NCBI RefSeq assembly: GCF_013410545.1
Contig: NZ_JACCFV010000001.1
Location: 3,596,001-3,660,000 of the forward strand
DNA: 64,000 nucleotides
Direction: 5' to 3'
Origin: Pseudoclavibacter chungangensis
GTDB taxonomy: Bacteria > Actinomycetota > Actinomycetes > Actinomycetales > Microbacteriaceae
Shown here: piece after piece, positions 15,467-23,874 of the stretch
Position numbering within the stretch: position 1 is the first letter of the stretch
Layout of the letters: each line of letters begins with the position of its first letter
Made by a program: the position numbers and the translations under genes
Notes under the pieces: generated by a model
What the model was told of the DNA's origin: nothing
The model's input: only the letters and a program-made list of their open reading frames with translations
Databases searched by the model: none

Positions 15467-18436
15467 TCAGGCGACCGTGATGGTCCACGGCCCCGCGGCG
15501 CGCACGGTCACGAGCGACGCGCCGCTCGGCCAGTTGACCGACCCCTCGTACGCGCCGATCGTGTTCAGCAGGACCTCGGTGTTCTCGGCGTACCGGCGGA
15601 CCGAGAAGCTGCCCGTGCCCGTATAGCCGATCGTGGCGATCCCGCCGGGACCGTCGTAGCGGAGCACGGTGTCGGACGTTCCGGACGTCTGGTCCCCGAA
15701 GGTCTCGAGCGCCTCGATCGAGCGGATCGTGACGGTCCAGGCGCCCTCGGTGATGATCTCGAGCGACACGTCGCCACTCGTCTGGTCGCCGGGCGTGACG
15801 TCGTCGCTCGAACCCGAATCGGTCCCGGCGTCCGGGGCCGCGGTCGGGGGTGGAACGGCGTCGAACGCGACCGTCCCGTCGTACGGGCCGAGGGCGTCCA
15901 CGAGCTTCTCGAGTCGTTGGCCCGCCGAGCCGAGCGACCAGACCTCGATCGGGACCTCCGCCTCCGTGGCGGAAACGAGCACGATGATCGGCTGGTCGAG
16001 TCCGTCGATCGGTTGGATCGGGAGGACGGCGGAGCCCACGCCCTCGTGTACCACGTCGGCGGGCACGGGTGGTGCCTCCGGCTCCTGTGTCTCGACCGTC
16101 GTCGGTTCGGGCGTCGGCGTCGTCCCCGCGAGCACCGTTCCGGCGATCGCATCGAAGACCGCGGTGAAACTGACGAGGACGGCGATCGCGAGCGCGACCG
16201 GCCCGAGCACCGTTCCGGCCACGGCGGGGAATCGCGGTGCGGCACGACGCACGAGTGCGATCACGCCGAGAATGATCGCCACGACCGCGGGGATCCACGA
16301 CCACGCGCTCGTGAGCGGGAGGATGGCCGCGCCGACGGCACCGAGGCCGATGACGAGCGCGAGGACGCCGAGCACGCGGGCGGCCGTGCCGCCACGACGT
16401 GACGCGGCGGCGTTGGCCGGCTCGGGCTCGTCCGGCGCCTCCCGGGTGGGTCGTTCCGGAACGTGTTCGTGGGTCGGATCGGCAGGGGGCCAAGTGGCAT
16501 CGGGAGTCGCGGCTCGGGCATCCGACGTCGACGGCCCGGCGGGCGCGGGACGCCATTCCGGGGCGGCCGGCGAATCGCCGAGCGCGTGCGGATCGTCGAG
16601 CGGACCGGGCGCGTCGAACGGCGACGGCGGACGCTCGGACGTCGTGACCGGCCGCCGCGTCGGGACGGGTGCGTGCGGCGCGAACCACGAGTCGAACGGC
16701 GAGTCCCCGTCGCTCGGTGACGCCGCACCGGGTTCGTCGGAACCGTCGTCCGCGTCCGTGACCGTCCGGGCGTCGGCGTCCGGCGACGCCGATGTGCCGG
16801 TCGGTTCCGCCGCGAGGGGGTGGGCGTCGTCGGCCGACGCGGCGGGCGCGGCAGCGAGGAGGTCACCGGAGCCGCCGGCCGCCGGGGCGCTCGCGGACGG
16901 TCCGGCGGCGTCCGGTTCCCGGCTCGGGGCACCGACCGGGTCGTGGTTCGCGAACGGGGCCCGGGTGTCCGGGAAGTCCTGGGGGCCGAATGGCCCGGTG
17001 GCGGCGTCCCGCCCCGGAGTACCGAACGGTTCCGGTGCGGCCAAGGGGTCGCGGGCGCCCGCGGAATCCGGGGTGGCGGGCGGCCAGGAGGTGTCGAATC
17101 GCTCGGGAGTCGTGCGCGGTTCGGGCGCGGTGAGCGCCACAGGAGTGGCGAACGGTTCGGGCGGGGCCACCGGTTCGGGCGCGGTGAATGGCCCGGGCGT
17201 CGCGAATGGTTCGGGCGCGGTGACCGGTTCGACCGGTTCGGGCGGGGTGAGCGCCGCGGGAGTGGCGAACGGTTCGGACGGGGTGACCGGTTCCGGCGCG
17301 GTGAATGGTCCGGCAGGCGGCCGGGAGTCCGGGGCGTCGGGCGGCTCCTGAACCGTCCGGGGAGCCCCGACGGAGGACGCCTCGGCCGTCGGCGGCCACC
17401 ACGTGTGGGAGTCGTCGGCGACGGTGTCCGCGTCCCGGTCGAACGATCGATCGCCGTCCGTGGGTCGCACGGTCTCGTGGGGCGGTCCGAACCACGTGGT
17501 CGATGCCGGAGCCGAGTTGCCGCCACTGCCGGGAGGGGCCGAGATCTGCCGCGACGCGCGGTCCGCCTCGGACGACGAGCTGTCGCCCGGGGGCTCGAGC
17601 CGCGGCGGGTCGGGACGCACGAAGGACGGGGGCGGGACGATCGTGGCGGGGCGCGAGGACACGTCCGACGGCCACGCCGACGGCGCCGGTGCGGAAGAGA
17701 GCGTTGGGGGATCCTCGGGCGGTGGACCGGGGGCGTCGTCCGGTGACGTCGGCGCGTTCCCGGTCCGCTCCTCGAACGGTGGGACGGGTGACCCCGGCGG
17801 GGACGGCGTCGCATCGTGACCGCGGGTGGGTGTCGACCACGGGGATTCCGGTGCCGCGGCGTCGGGCCAGAGCACGTCGTCGAAGACATCGTCCGCGGGG
17901 GCGACCGCATCGGCGTCCTCGCGCCACCGACGTTCGCTGCCCGCGGGTGCGGGTGTGGGTGCGGGGGAGGGGGCGGGTGCAGATGCCGGGGTCCCCGCTG
18001 AGGACGGCGCGGCGATGCGATCGGGTGCGGGCCCATCGGTCGGTGTGGGGTCGGGTGCCCCCGCGACGTGGCCGAGTGCTGGTGCAGGCGCCACCTGCCA
18101 CGCGGGCGTGTCCGCTCGTACCGTCTCCTCGACCGGTGTGGGGTCCGGGCGACGCGGTGCCCTCGGAATCGTCTCGGAGGAGATCTCGTCGTCGTGCACG
18201 GGACCGTTGCCGGCCGCCTCAGGAGCGGGACCGGTATCGGCGCGTGGCTCGTCCGCTGGGGCGACGGCCTCCGCGCCGGGACGTTCGGGCGCATGAACAC
18301 GTTCGGGCGTGACCCCGTCGTCGGTGGATCCAGTCGTCGGTGACGGGCCGAACAGCTCGGGCGCAGGTGCGGCGAGCGACGAGAAAAGCGAGGGCCCCTC
18401 CGGGCGCGGCGCCTCGTCCTCGGGATGCTGTCCCAT
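15467..18436 (-). CDS. Large Pro/Glu-rich membrane protein with C-terminal Trp-repeat domain (paralogue A)
   Basis: 989 residues from ATG 18436 (AGAGGAGA upstream). Roughly residues 1-690 are disordered, rich in Pro, Ala, Glu and Asp, with repeats of a PEPFATP-type unit. Three or four hydrophobic segments follow (VLGVLALVIGLGAVGAAILP, WIPAVVAIILGVIALVRRA, GPVALAIAVLVSFTAVFDAI). A C-terminal extracytoplasmic domain has two beta-rich repeats, each closing with a Trp motif: EGAWTVTIRSI and AGPWTITVA. Two other genes (20736-22346 and 22525-23772) encode the same architecture. Function is unknown; a cell-envelope sensor or scaffold is possible. Confidence 0.8.
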   Translation of the reverse strand: MGQHPEDEAPRPEGPSLFSSLAAPAPELFGPSPTTGSTDDGVTPERVHAPERPGAEAVAPADEPRADTGPAPEAAGNGPVHDDEISSETIPRAPRRPDPTPVEETVRADTPAWQVAPAPALGHVAGAPDPTPTDGPAPDRIAAPSSAGTPASAPAPSPAPTPAPAGSERRWREDADAVAPADDVFDDVLWPDAAAPESPWSTPTRGHDATPSPPGSPVPPFEERTGNAPTSPDDAPGPPPEDPPTLSSAPAPSAWPSDVSSRPATIVPPPSFVRPDPPRLEPPGDSSSSEADRASRQISAPPGSGGNSAPASTTWFGPPHETVRPTDGDRSFDRDADTVADDSHTWWPPTAEASSVGAPRTVQEPPDAPDSRPPAGPFTAPEPVTPSEPFATPAALTPPEPVEPVTAPEPFATPGPFTAPEPVAPPEPFATPVALTAPEPRTTPERFDTSWPPATPDSAGARDPLAAPEPFGTPGRDAATGPFGPQDFPDTRAPFANHDPVGAPSREPDAAGPSASAPAAGGSGDLLAAAPAASADDAHPLAAEPTGTSASPDADARTVTDADDGSDEPGAASPSDGDSPFDSWFAPHAPVPTRRPVTTSERPPSPFDAPGPLDDPHALGDSPAAPEWRPAPAGPSTSDARAATPDATWPPADPTHEHVPERPTREAPDEPEPANAAASRRGGTAARVLGVLALVIGLGAVGAAILPLTSAWSWIPAVVAIILGVIALVRRAAPRFPAVAGTVLGPVALAIAVLVSFTAVFDAIAGTVLAGTTPTPEPTTVETQEPEAPPVPADVVHEGVGSAVLPIQPIDGLDQPIIVLVSATEAEVPIEVWSLGSAGQRLEKLVDALGPYDGTVAFDAVPPPTAAPDAGTDSGSSDDVTPGDQTSGDVSLEIITEGAWTVTIRSIEALETFGDQTSGTSDTVLRYDGPGGIATIGYTGTGSFSVRRYAENTEVLLNTIGAYEGSVNWPSGASLVTVRAAGPWTITVA
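17143..17277. repeat. Imperfect 117-base repeats inside paralogue A
   Basis: The 18-base word starting at 17143 recurs exactly at 17260, and the surrounding sequence on both sides is also repeated with substitutions. On the minus strand this encodes tandem copies of a PEPFATP-like unit, a 39-residue period. Such a region is prone to copy-number change. Confidence 0.65.
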
Positions 18437-18545
18437 GCGGTCTCCTCTGGTGGGCGACTCCCGATCGTGCGGGACGATCGACGGCTGGAATTCGGCGGCC
18501 GGAACGGAGGTCGTGCGATCGCTCCGTCGTCGACCGTGGGGCACC

Positions 18546-18563
18546 GTGCGGCACGTGCCGCAC
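18546..18563. promoter_or_regulatory. 18-base perfect palindrome upstream of paralogue A
   Basis: GTGCGGCACGTGCCGCAC is a perfect palindrome about 110 bases upstream of the ATG at 18436, close to a minus-strand TAGGCT -10-like box. It could be an operator or a transcript hairpin. No regulator is assigned. Confidence 0.4.
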
Positions 18564-18630
18564 CACGCGGCAGTGCGAGCCTATCGGGCCCGGAGCGCGT
18601 GGCACACGCGGGGTGACGGCGTGACCGTCA

Positions 18631-19095
18631 TCATCCGCCTCGCCCGTCCCGGCCCCGCTCCGCGAGGCCTCGGATCGCGAGCTCGTAGCCGCCGGTCCCG
18701 AAGCCCACGACGATGCCGATCGCGACGGGAGAGAGGTAGGAGTGGTGTCGGAACTCCTCACGGGCGTGCACGTTCGACACGTGCACCTCGATCGTGGGCA
18801 CGCTCGCGCCGACGATCGCGTCGCGCAGGGCGACCGAGGTGTGCGTGTAGGCGCCCGCGTTGAGCACGACGCCGAGCGCCGAGCCGGCCGCCACCTCGCG
18901 CCCGATGTCCTGCAGCCAGTCGACGAGCGTGCCCTCACTGTTGCTCTGCCGGAACACGAGCGCGTGGCCGAGCGAATCGGTGAGCGTCCGGCAGCGTGCC
19001 TCGACATCGGCGAGCGTTTCGTGGCCGTAGACCTCAGGTTCTCGCGTCCCGAGCAGATTGAGGTTCGGGCCGTTGACGACGTGGATGGTGGGCAT
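18631..19095 (-). CDS. aroQ: Type II 3-dehydroquinate dehydratase
   Basis: 154 residues. The N-terminal signature [19 protein letters not shown] includes the catalytic Tyr at residue 23. Further family motifs are [29 protein letters not shown] and a His-rich [20 protein letters not shown]. The enzyme dehydrates 3-dehydroquinate in the shikimate pathway and works as a dodecamer in the cytoplasm. The start at 19095 has GAGGAG upstream; an ATG four codons earlier is less likely. It stands apart from other aro genes. A weak hairpin lies directly after the stop. Confidence 0.95.
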   Translation of the reverse strand: MPTIHVVNGPNLNLLGTREPEVYGHETLADVEARCRTLTDSLGHALVFRQSNSEGTLVDWLQDIGREVAAGSALGVVLNAGAYTHTSVALRDAIVGASVPTIEVHVSNVHAREEFRHHSYLSPVAIGIVVGFGTGGYELAIRGLAERGRDGRGG

Positions 19096-19224
19096 CGTGC
19101 TCCTCAACTGCTGCGTCGCGGTCGACCGTCGGGGTCGAGTGATGCGTTCGAGCCTAGCGAGCGCACCGTCGCGGCGGCGCGCGCGGGCGACGCGATTATC
19201 GCGTCCGCACCGGATGCCCCGACG

Positions 19225-19608
19225 TCAGAAGAGGTGGTCGATGACCGCGATCCCCACGGCGACCGCCGCGAGCGAGAGGGCGGTCACCACGAGGGCCGTG
19301 CGACGCGTGCGACGTCGGATCGCCACGGCGGCGAACGCGATCGAACAGACCCACGGGACGACCGCGAGCAGCACGGGCACCGGTTCGAACGCGAGCAGGA
19401 CGGCCGCGACGCCGAGGAGCACCGCGAGGAACGCGAAACGCCCGCCGCGCGGGGCGCAGGCGAGCGCATAGGAGGTGGGGACGGACACGTACGGCTCGTC
19501 GACGGCTGCGGGAAGGCGCCTGATCGAATGCCTGATCGCGGGCATCGGGGTGGTCATCGGCGTGGCGCCGTCGAGGCGCTCCGCGCTCGTGGATGGGACG
19601 TCTGGCAC
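19225..19608 (-). CDS. Small four-helix membrane protein, unknown function
   Basis: 127 residues from GTG 19608, with GAGGAG seven bases upstream. A basic 45-residue N-terminus is followed by hydrophobic segments FAFLAVLLGVAAVLLAF, VPVLLAVVPWVCSIAFAAVA and LVVTALSLAAVAVGIAVI. No motif of a known family is seen. It lies between the aldose-epimerase terminator and aroQ and has its own upstream region with a 20-base palindrome. Confidence 0.65.
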   Translation of the reverse strand: MPDVPSTSAERLDGATPMTTPMPAIRHSIRRLPAAVDEPYVSVPTSYALACAPRGGRFAFLAVLLGVAAVLLAFEPVPVLLAVVPWVCSIAFAAVAIRRRTRRTALVVTALSLAAVAVGIAVIDHLF

Positions 19609-19650
19609 GCACGCTCCTCGGTCGCTTCGGCCGGGAACACTGCTCGGTTT

Positions 19651-19670
19651 CGGCCCGATCGATCGGGCCG
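19651..19670. promoter_or_regulatory. 20-base perfect palindrome in a leader region
   Basis: CGGCCCGATCGATCGGGCCG lies 43-62 bases upstream of the GTG of the small membrane protein gene. It can form a hairpin in the leader RNA or be a protein-binding site. An AT-rich TATATGC block further upstream (near 19722-19732) may be the promoter. Confidence 0.4.
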
Positions 19671-19746
19671 GCGCGGAGGTCGCGGCAATGGGGGGAACCG
19701 GCCACCTGGACAGCCGGTGGACAGAGCATATACGTTCGCCGGGAAT

Positions 19747-19778
19747 CCCGCGCGGCCGGTTCGTCGCGGCCGCGCGGG
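19747..19778 (-). terminator. Terminator hairpin after the aldose-1-epimerase gene
   Basis: Twelve-base perfect stem (CCCGCGCGGCCG and its complement) with an eight-base loop, starting one base beyond the minus-strand stop at 19780. It probably ends the three-gene transcript that begins near 23.8 kb. Confidence 0.65.
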
Positions 19779-19779
19779 G

Positions 19780-20739
19780 TCAGGCGAACGGCGGGAGCGC
19801 GGCGATCCGCCACCCCGCGGTGAACGTCCCGCCGGGTGGGATCTCGGCGAGATCGGTGCCCGAGTTGAAGGCGTCCGGCGGGCACGTCATCGGCTCCACC
19901 GCGAGGCCCGCGCGGTGCATCGCGGTGCCGGGAAGGTCGGAGCTGTAGAGCTGCACCCACGCACACGCGCGGTCGAACACCACGGCGACGCCCGCTCCGT
20001 CGTCCCCGCGCACCTCGACACGGGCGTGGCCCGTGGCGTCGCGTTCGATGCCGGTGGACGTGTGGTCGAGGACGGCCGCACCGATCGGTCTGGGCTCGCG
20101 GAAGTCGAACCGTTCCGGATCGACCTCGACGTCCACGAGACCGAGCGGGGCGAGTCGCTCGTCGGTCTCGAGGACGTGCGATGCGGGGAGCAGCAGCTCC
20201 CATTCGTCGACGGGCCCCGGCCCCGCGACGAGGTAGGGGTGCGGCCCCGTCCCGAACGGTGCGTCCACGGTGTCGAGATTCCTCGCCTCGACACGCTGGC
20301 GCAGGCCGTGACGGTCGAGCTCGAACGTGCTGCGCACCTCGACACGGAACGGGTAGCCGGGCTGGGGCTGGATCGTCGCCGCGAGCACGACCCGTGCATC
20401 CGTGCGCTCGACCGGCTCGAAGTCGAGCCACGCGACGAGTCCGTGCAGCGCATGCCCGCGCTCGGGCTCCGTGAGCGGGAGGGCGTGCGTGATCCCGTCG
20501 CGTTCCCAGCGGCCGTCGACGATGCGGTTCGGCCAGGGCGCGAGCGTCGCACCCCGCCACGCGGGGCGCACCTCGTCGGCCGCGAAGGGGACGACGAGGT
20601 CACGCCCGTCGTGCTGCAGCGTGCGCAGTGTCGCGCCGATGGTCGCGACGGTCGCGACGTAGGCGCCGGAGTGCAGCTCGAGCTGGCCGCCGGACCGCGG
20701 CACGCGGCCGGCGTGGTCGTCGGGTACGGATGCGCTCAC
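19780..20739 (-). CDS. Aldose 1-epimerase family protein
   Basis: 319 residues. Galactose-mutarotase landmarks are visible: NRIVDGRWERDG near the start, HALHGLVAWLDF with the substrate His, PYPFRVEVRSTFEL, and GTGPHPYLV with the second His. The Glu of the late PGTAMHRAGLAVEPMTCPPDAFNSG segment is the catalytic base position. It interconverts alpha and beta anomers of sugars. The ATG at 20739 overlaps the stop of paralogue B (ATGA), so the two are translationally coupled. Confidence 0.88.
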   Translation of the reverse strand: MSASVPDDHAGRVPRSGGQLELHSGAYVATVATIGATLRTLQHDGRDLVVPFAADEVRPAWRGATLAPWPNRIVDGRWERDGITHALPLTEPERGHALHGLVAWLDFEPVERTDARVVLAATIQPQPGYPFRVEVRSTFELDRHGLRQRVEARNLDTVDAPFGTGPHPYLVAGPGPVDEWELLLPASHVLETDERLAPLGLVDVEVDPERFDFREPRPIGAAVLDHTSTGIERDATGHARVEVRGDDGAGVAVVFDRACAWVQLYSSDLPGTAMHRAGLAVEPMTCPPDAFNSGTDLAEIPPGGTFTAGWRIAALPPFA

Positions 20740-22346
20740 CCCTCCGTCGCCCCGTCCTCGCCGAGCTGTTCGGCGGGGGCGGTGCCCTCGGGAGCTGGCG
20801 CACCGTCGGTCGCGTCGGGCTCGGTCGAGGGCGACTCGACCCCGTCCGGCGTCGCGGCCGGGTCGACGCCCAGGGCCGTCGTGGCGCCGGGCAGGATGTC
20901 GAGCGTCCAGGCCTCATCGCTCTCGATCGAGACGACGAGGGGGCCGGCGGGCCACAGCTTGCTGAACACGAGGAAGTCGGAGCCGTAGACCGACCAGCTG
21001 TCCTCCGTGCCGAGCAGCTCGACGTTCACGTACACCGGTTTCTCGAACGTGAAGGTGCTCACGCCCGCAGGACCGTCGTAGTACAGGAACGCGTCACCCT
21101 CGCCCGAGACGGTCGTGTCGAACGTCGGAAGACTCGTCACCGAGCTGACACGGATGCTCCAATCGCCTTCCGCCTCGATCTCGAGGCCGAGCGCTTCGCC
21201 GGAGGACGACCCGTTCACGATGCCGCGGGCGGTGCCACTGCGGTAGATCGAGGCGACGGAGGTGCCGTAGCCGTCGTCGACCAGTTCGTCCGCGAACAGG
21301 CTGCCGCTCGGTCCCTCGTAGGTGATGTCGACGACGGCCAACGAGCCGGGACCGTCGGGCATGGGGAAGCGCACGTCCGCGTCCCCGGAGCCGTCGATGA
21401 CGAACGGCTCGCCGTTCGCCGAGGTGGCGGCCGGGTCGAGCGTGTCGTCGGCGACCCCGCTCCCGGTCGGAACCGTGAGTGAGGTGGCCACGAACAGGAT
21501 CACGCCGACGAGCGCGAGTCCGCCCGCGATGAGCGCGCGGATGCGCCGGGCGCCCCCGTGTCGGAAGGGCGGCAATGCGAACACGGCCGTGAGCGTGACG
21601 AACGCCCACAGGAACAGTGGCGAGATGAGCGCCATGAACAGCGCGGCGAGGCCGAAGAACATCGCGAGGATCGAGTGGTCGCGGGGCGTGCCGGGCTGCT
21701 CGGCCGGCTCGGCCTGCTCGGCCTGCTCGGGCGGGTCGGACCTCGGGGTCCAGGCTGGGGCGTCCGACGAGGCCGAGCTGTCGTGATTCCCGTCCCGCTC
21801 GTCGTCCCACCCGTGGTCGTCGTCGTGATCGTCGCTCCCGGACGACGCGAGCTCGGTGTCGGTGTCGCGTCCGGCGGGTGCGTCGCGGTGTCCCTCCGGG
21901 CCCTCGGCGGCCGCGGGGGGAACGGCGCCCCCGACGTCCGCGGGCGAGTGTCCGTCGCGATCGATCGCCCCCTCGGTGGTGACCGCATCGCCCGACGACG
22001 CGGCGCCCCAATGACCGAGCGGGCTGTCCGGCTCGGCCTCGCCCGGCGCGGCGACGGGGTCGGGCGCGTCGGATCCGGCCGTGTCGGATCCTGCCGTATC
22101 GGCAGCGGGTGCATCACCGTCCGGAGCGTCGCGCTCGTGGTCCGATCGGCCGTCGTGGACACGGGCATCGACGTCCGCGCCGTCGTCCGTGTCCGGTGTG
22201 GCTCCGGCCTCCGTCGCCGGGCGTGACCACGAGCTGAGGAAGTCGGGCGCACGGTATCCCGTCGGCGCGCTGTAGTCGCGGTTCGAGTAGTCGACGCGCC
22301 CCGTGGGCTCGCCATCGGTCTCGTCCGGCTGTCGTGCGTCCGGCAC
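20736..22346 (-). CDS. Acidic membrane protein with Trp-repeat domain (paralogue B)
   Basis: 536 residues from GTG 22346 with GGAGG upstream. Residues 1-250 are acidic and disordered and start with a Tyr-rich DYSNRDYSAPTGYRAPDF. Membrane segments follow (ILAMFFGLAALFMALISPLF, VTLTAVFALPPF, ALIAGGLALVGVILFVATSL). The outer domain contains GSLAVVDITYEGPSG, EGDWSIRVSSVTSLPTFD, YYDGPAGVSTFTF and SDEAWTLDIL. The same blocks occur in paralogue C and, more divergently, in paralogue A. The C-terminus is an acidic tail. Function unknown. It is coupled to the epimerase gene downstream. Confidence 0.8.
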   Translation of the reverse strand: MPDARQPDETDGEPTGRVDYSNRDYSAPTGYRAPDFLSSWSRPATEAGATPDTDDGADVDARVHDGRSDHERDAPDGDAPAADTAGSDTAGSDAPDPVAAPGEAEPDSPLGHWGAASSGDAVTTEGAIDRDGHSPADVGGAVPPAAAEGPEGHRDAPAGRDTDTELASSGSDDHDDDHGWDDERDGNHDSSASSDAPAWTPRSDPPEQAEQAEPAEQPGTPRDHSILAMFFGLAALFMALISPLFLWAFVTLTAVFALPPFRHGGARRIRALIAGGLALVGVILFVATSLTVPTGSGVADDTLDPAATSANGEPFVIDGSGDADVRFPMPDGPGSLAVVDITYEGPSGSLFADELVDDGYGTSVASIYRSGTARGIVNGSSSGEALGLEIEAEGDWSIRVSSVTSLPTFDTTVSGEGDAFLYYDGPAGVSTFTFEKPVYVNVELLGTEDSWSVYGSDFLVFSKLWPAGPLVVSIESDEAWTLDILPGATTALGVDPAATPDGVESPSTEPDATDGAPAPEGTAPAEQLGEDGATEG

Positions 22347-22381
22347 CGGGCACCTCCGTGTTACGGGTGGGCACCCGTCCT

Positions 22382-22404
22382 GGTGCCCGCTCGCGGCGAG
22401 TCTA
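22382..22404 (-). promoter_or_regulatory. Promoter/leader block of paralogue B, shared with paralogue C
   Basis: On the minus strand a TAGACT -10 box (22399-22404) is followed by a C, four variable bases and CGAGCGGGCACC. The same two words with the same spacing precede paralogue C (23803-23825). A further hairpin, GGGCACC/GGTGCCC, lies in the leader of B. Confidence 0.6.
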
Positions 22405-22524
22405 GGGCGCGCCTCGACCACGCGGCATCGTCCTCCGGGTGTGCCTTCGGACGGGGCCGGTGCGCGGATCGTGACCCGTCGCCACGCACGGCGTCCGACC
22501 CGCCGGGCTCGTCGCCCGTGTCCG

Positions 22525-23772
22525 TCACGGGCTCGGTGCGATCTCCAGACGCCACGGCACATTGCTCGTGACCGTCACGACGAGTGGTCGCATCGGCCAC
22601 AGCATCCGGGTGTCCATGAGGGAGACCCCATCGATCGTCCGGGTCCGATCCGTGCTGTGGATCGTGATGGTCATCTCGCTCGGATAGAGCTCCTGATGGA
22701 GGGCGTCTCCCTCAGGGGCGTCGAACGTGAAGGTTCCCATGCCCCCGAGACCCTCGAAGGCGAACATCTCCGTTTCGTCGGCGTCGCCCTCTCCCACGAT
22801 CGTGGCACCCAGCTTGTACGTGGGCAGTTCGGTCCACGGAGCGATCGTGATGGTCCATTCGCCGTCGGCCTCGACGATGAGGCCGTTGTTCGGCGCGAAG
22901 CGCCCGCCGGTGAGGACGCCGCGTTCGGAGAGGCCCGTGGACACGACGATCTCCGCGCCGGCCGTGCCGTCGTCCAGCAGCGTGCTCACGCGCACGGTGT
23001 CGCGAGCCGTGGCCGGCTCGACGGTCACGACCGCGAGCGAACCGGTGGCGACGGGGAGCGTTTCGTCGCCGTGACCGGTCAGCGTGAGGGGCGGCCCCGA
23101 TGCGGGGACGTGGTGGACGGGAATGATCGGACCGTCGGCGCCCCGACCCGAGCCCGCTCTCGTGCCCGTGCCGGTGAGCATGATGATGATCGCGACGAGG
23201 AGGATTGCGAAACCGATGATCGTCAGGCCGCGCGAGAGGGCCGACGCGCCTCGCGGACGGACGCCTCGCGAGTAGGCGGGGATCGCGAAGGCCACCCCGA
23301 GCGCGATGAGGATCCATGGGAATCCCACGGAGAACTGGAACGCCACCATGGCGAGCGCACCGAAGATCATGGCGATCGGGCCGAGCAGCGCGCGGTACCG
23401 TTCGGTCTCGGTGACCGGCGGCTCCGATGTGGCGGCGAGCGATCGATACGAGGAGCGGGGCTCGCGCGATGTGGTCGAGCGGAACGCCGCGGCCGGCCGG
23501 GCCGTCGCTCGGTCGTGGGCTCCGGTTCGTGCTGTGTGTTGCGAGACGCGTCGCATCGTCGGGCGGCGGTCGGTGTCGTCCCGCGATGGGTCGCTCCCGG
23601 CGCGCGTCGCGTCCGCGGCCGGGGCACGGTCGTCCGGTACCGCCGTGAAGGTCGACCCGGTGAAGAGGTCGGGGGCGCGGTACGCGCTCGGTGCGCGGTA
23701 GTCGTGGTTCGGCGCGACGGAACGGTCCGACTCGGCGTAGCCCTCGCGCTCGGTTCGTTCCCTCTGGGCCAC
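22525..23772 (-). CDS. Membrane protein with Trp-repeat domain (paralogue C)
   Basis: 415 residues from GTG 23772. The N-terminus carries NHDYRAPSAYRAPDLFTGS, matching the Tyr-rich start of paralogue B. Two pairs of hydrophobic segments follow (IAMIFGALAMVAFQF, WILIALGVAFAIP, GLTIIGFAILLVAIIIMLTG). The outer domain has GSLAVVTVEPA, ADGEWTITIAPWTELPTY, GGMGTFTFDAP and SNVPWRLEIAPSP, aligned with B. A conserved promoter-leader block precedes it. It is the first gene of the probable C-B-epimerase set, although B also has its own promoter. Function unknown. Confidence 0.8.
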   Translation of the reverse strand: MAQRERTEREGYAESDRSVAPNHDYRAPSAYRAPDLFTGSTFTAVPDDRAPAADATRAGSDPSRDDTDRRPTMRRVSQHTARTGAHDRATARPAAAFRSTTSREPRSSYRSLAATSEPPVTETERYRALLGPIAMIFGALAMVAFQFSVGFPWILIALGVAFAIPAYSRGVRPRGASALSRGLTIIGFAILLVAIIIMLTGTGTRAGSGRGADGPIIPVHHVPASGPPLTLTGHGDETLPVATGSLAVVTVEPATARDTVRVSTLLDDGTAGAEIVVSTGLSERGVLTGGRFAPNNGLIVEADGEWTITIAPWTELPTYKLGATIVGEGDADETEMFAFEGLGGMGTFTFDAPEGDALHQELYPSEMTITIHSTDRTRTIDGVSLMDTRMLWPMRPLVVTVTSNVPWRLEIAPSP

Positions 23773-23802
23773 GTGTACCCCCGGGTGGAGGGGGCGCCGC
23801 TC

Positions 23803-23825
23803 GGTGCCCGCTCGGGTGGAGTCTA
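23803..23825 (-). promoter_or_regulatory. Promoter/leader block of paralogue C, shared with paralogue B
   Basis: Minus-strand TAGACTC (23819-23825), four variable bases, then CGAGCGGGCACC (23803-23814), identical words and spacing to the block before paralogue B. TAGACT is a good -10 box. Confidence 0.6.
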
Positions 23826-23874
23826 TGGGCGTCGCGGGGCGCCGCCAATGGTGAGCGCTCCGAGCGTGTGCGTG

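Noticed and set aside
17127..17312. CRISPR-like or mobile repeat array
   Set aside because: The repeats are imperfect, in frame and encode a protein repeat; there are no spacers or cas genes.
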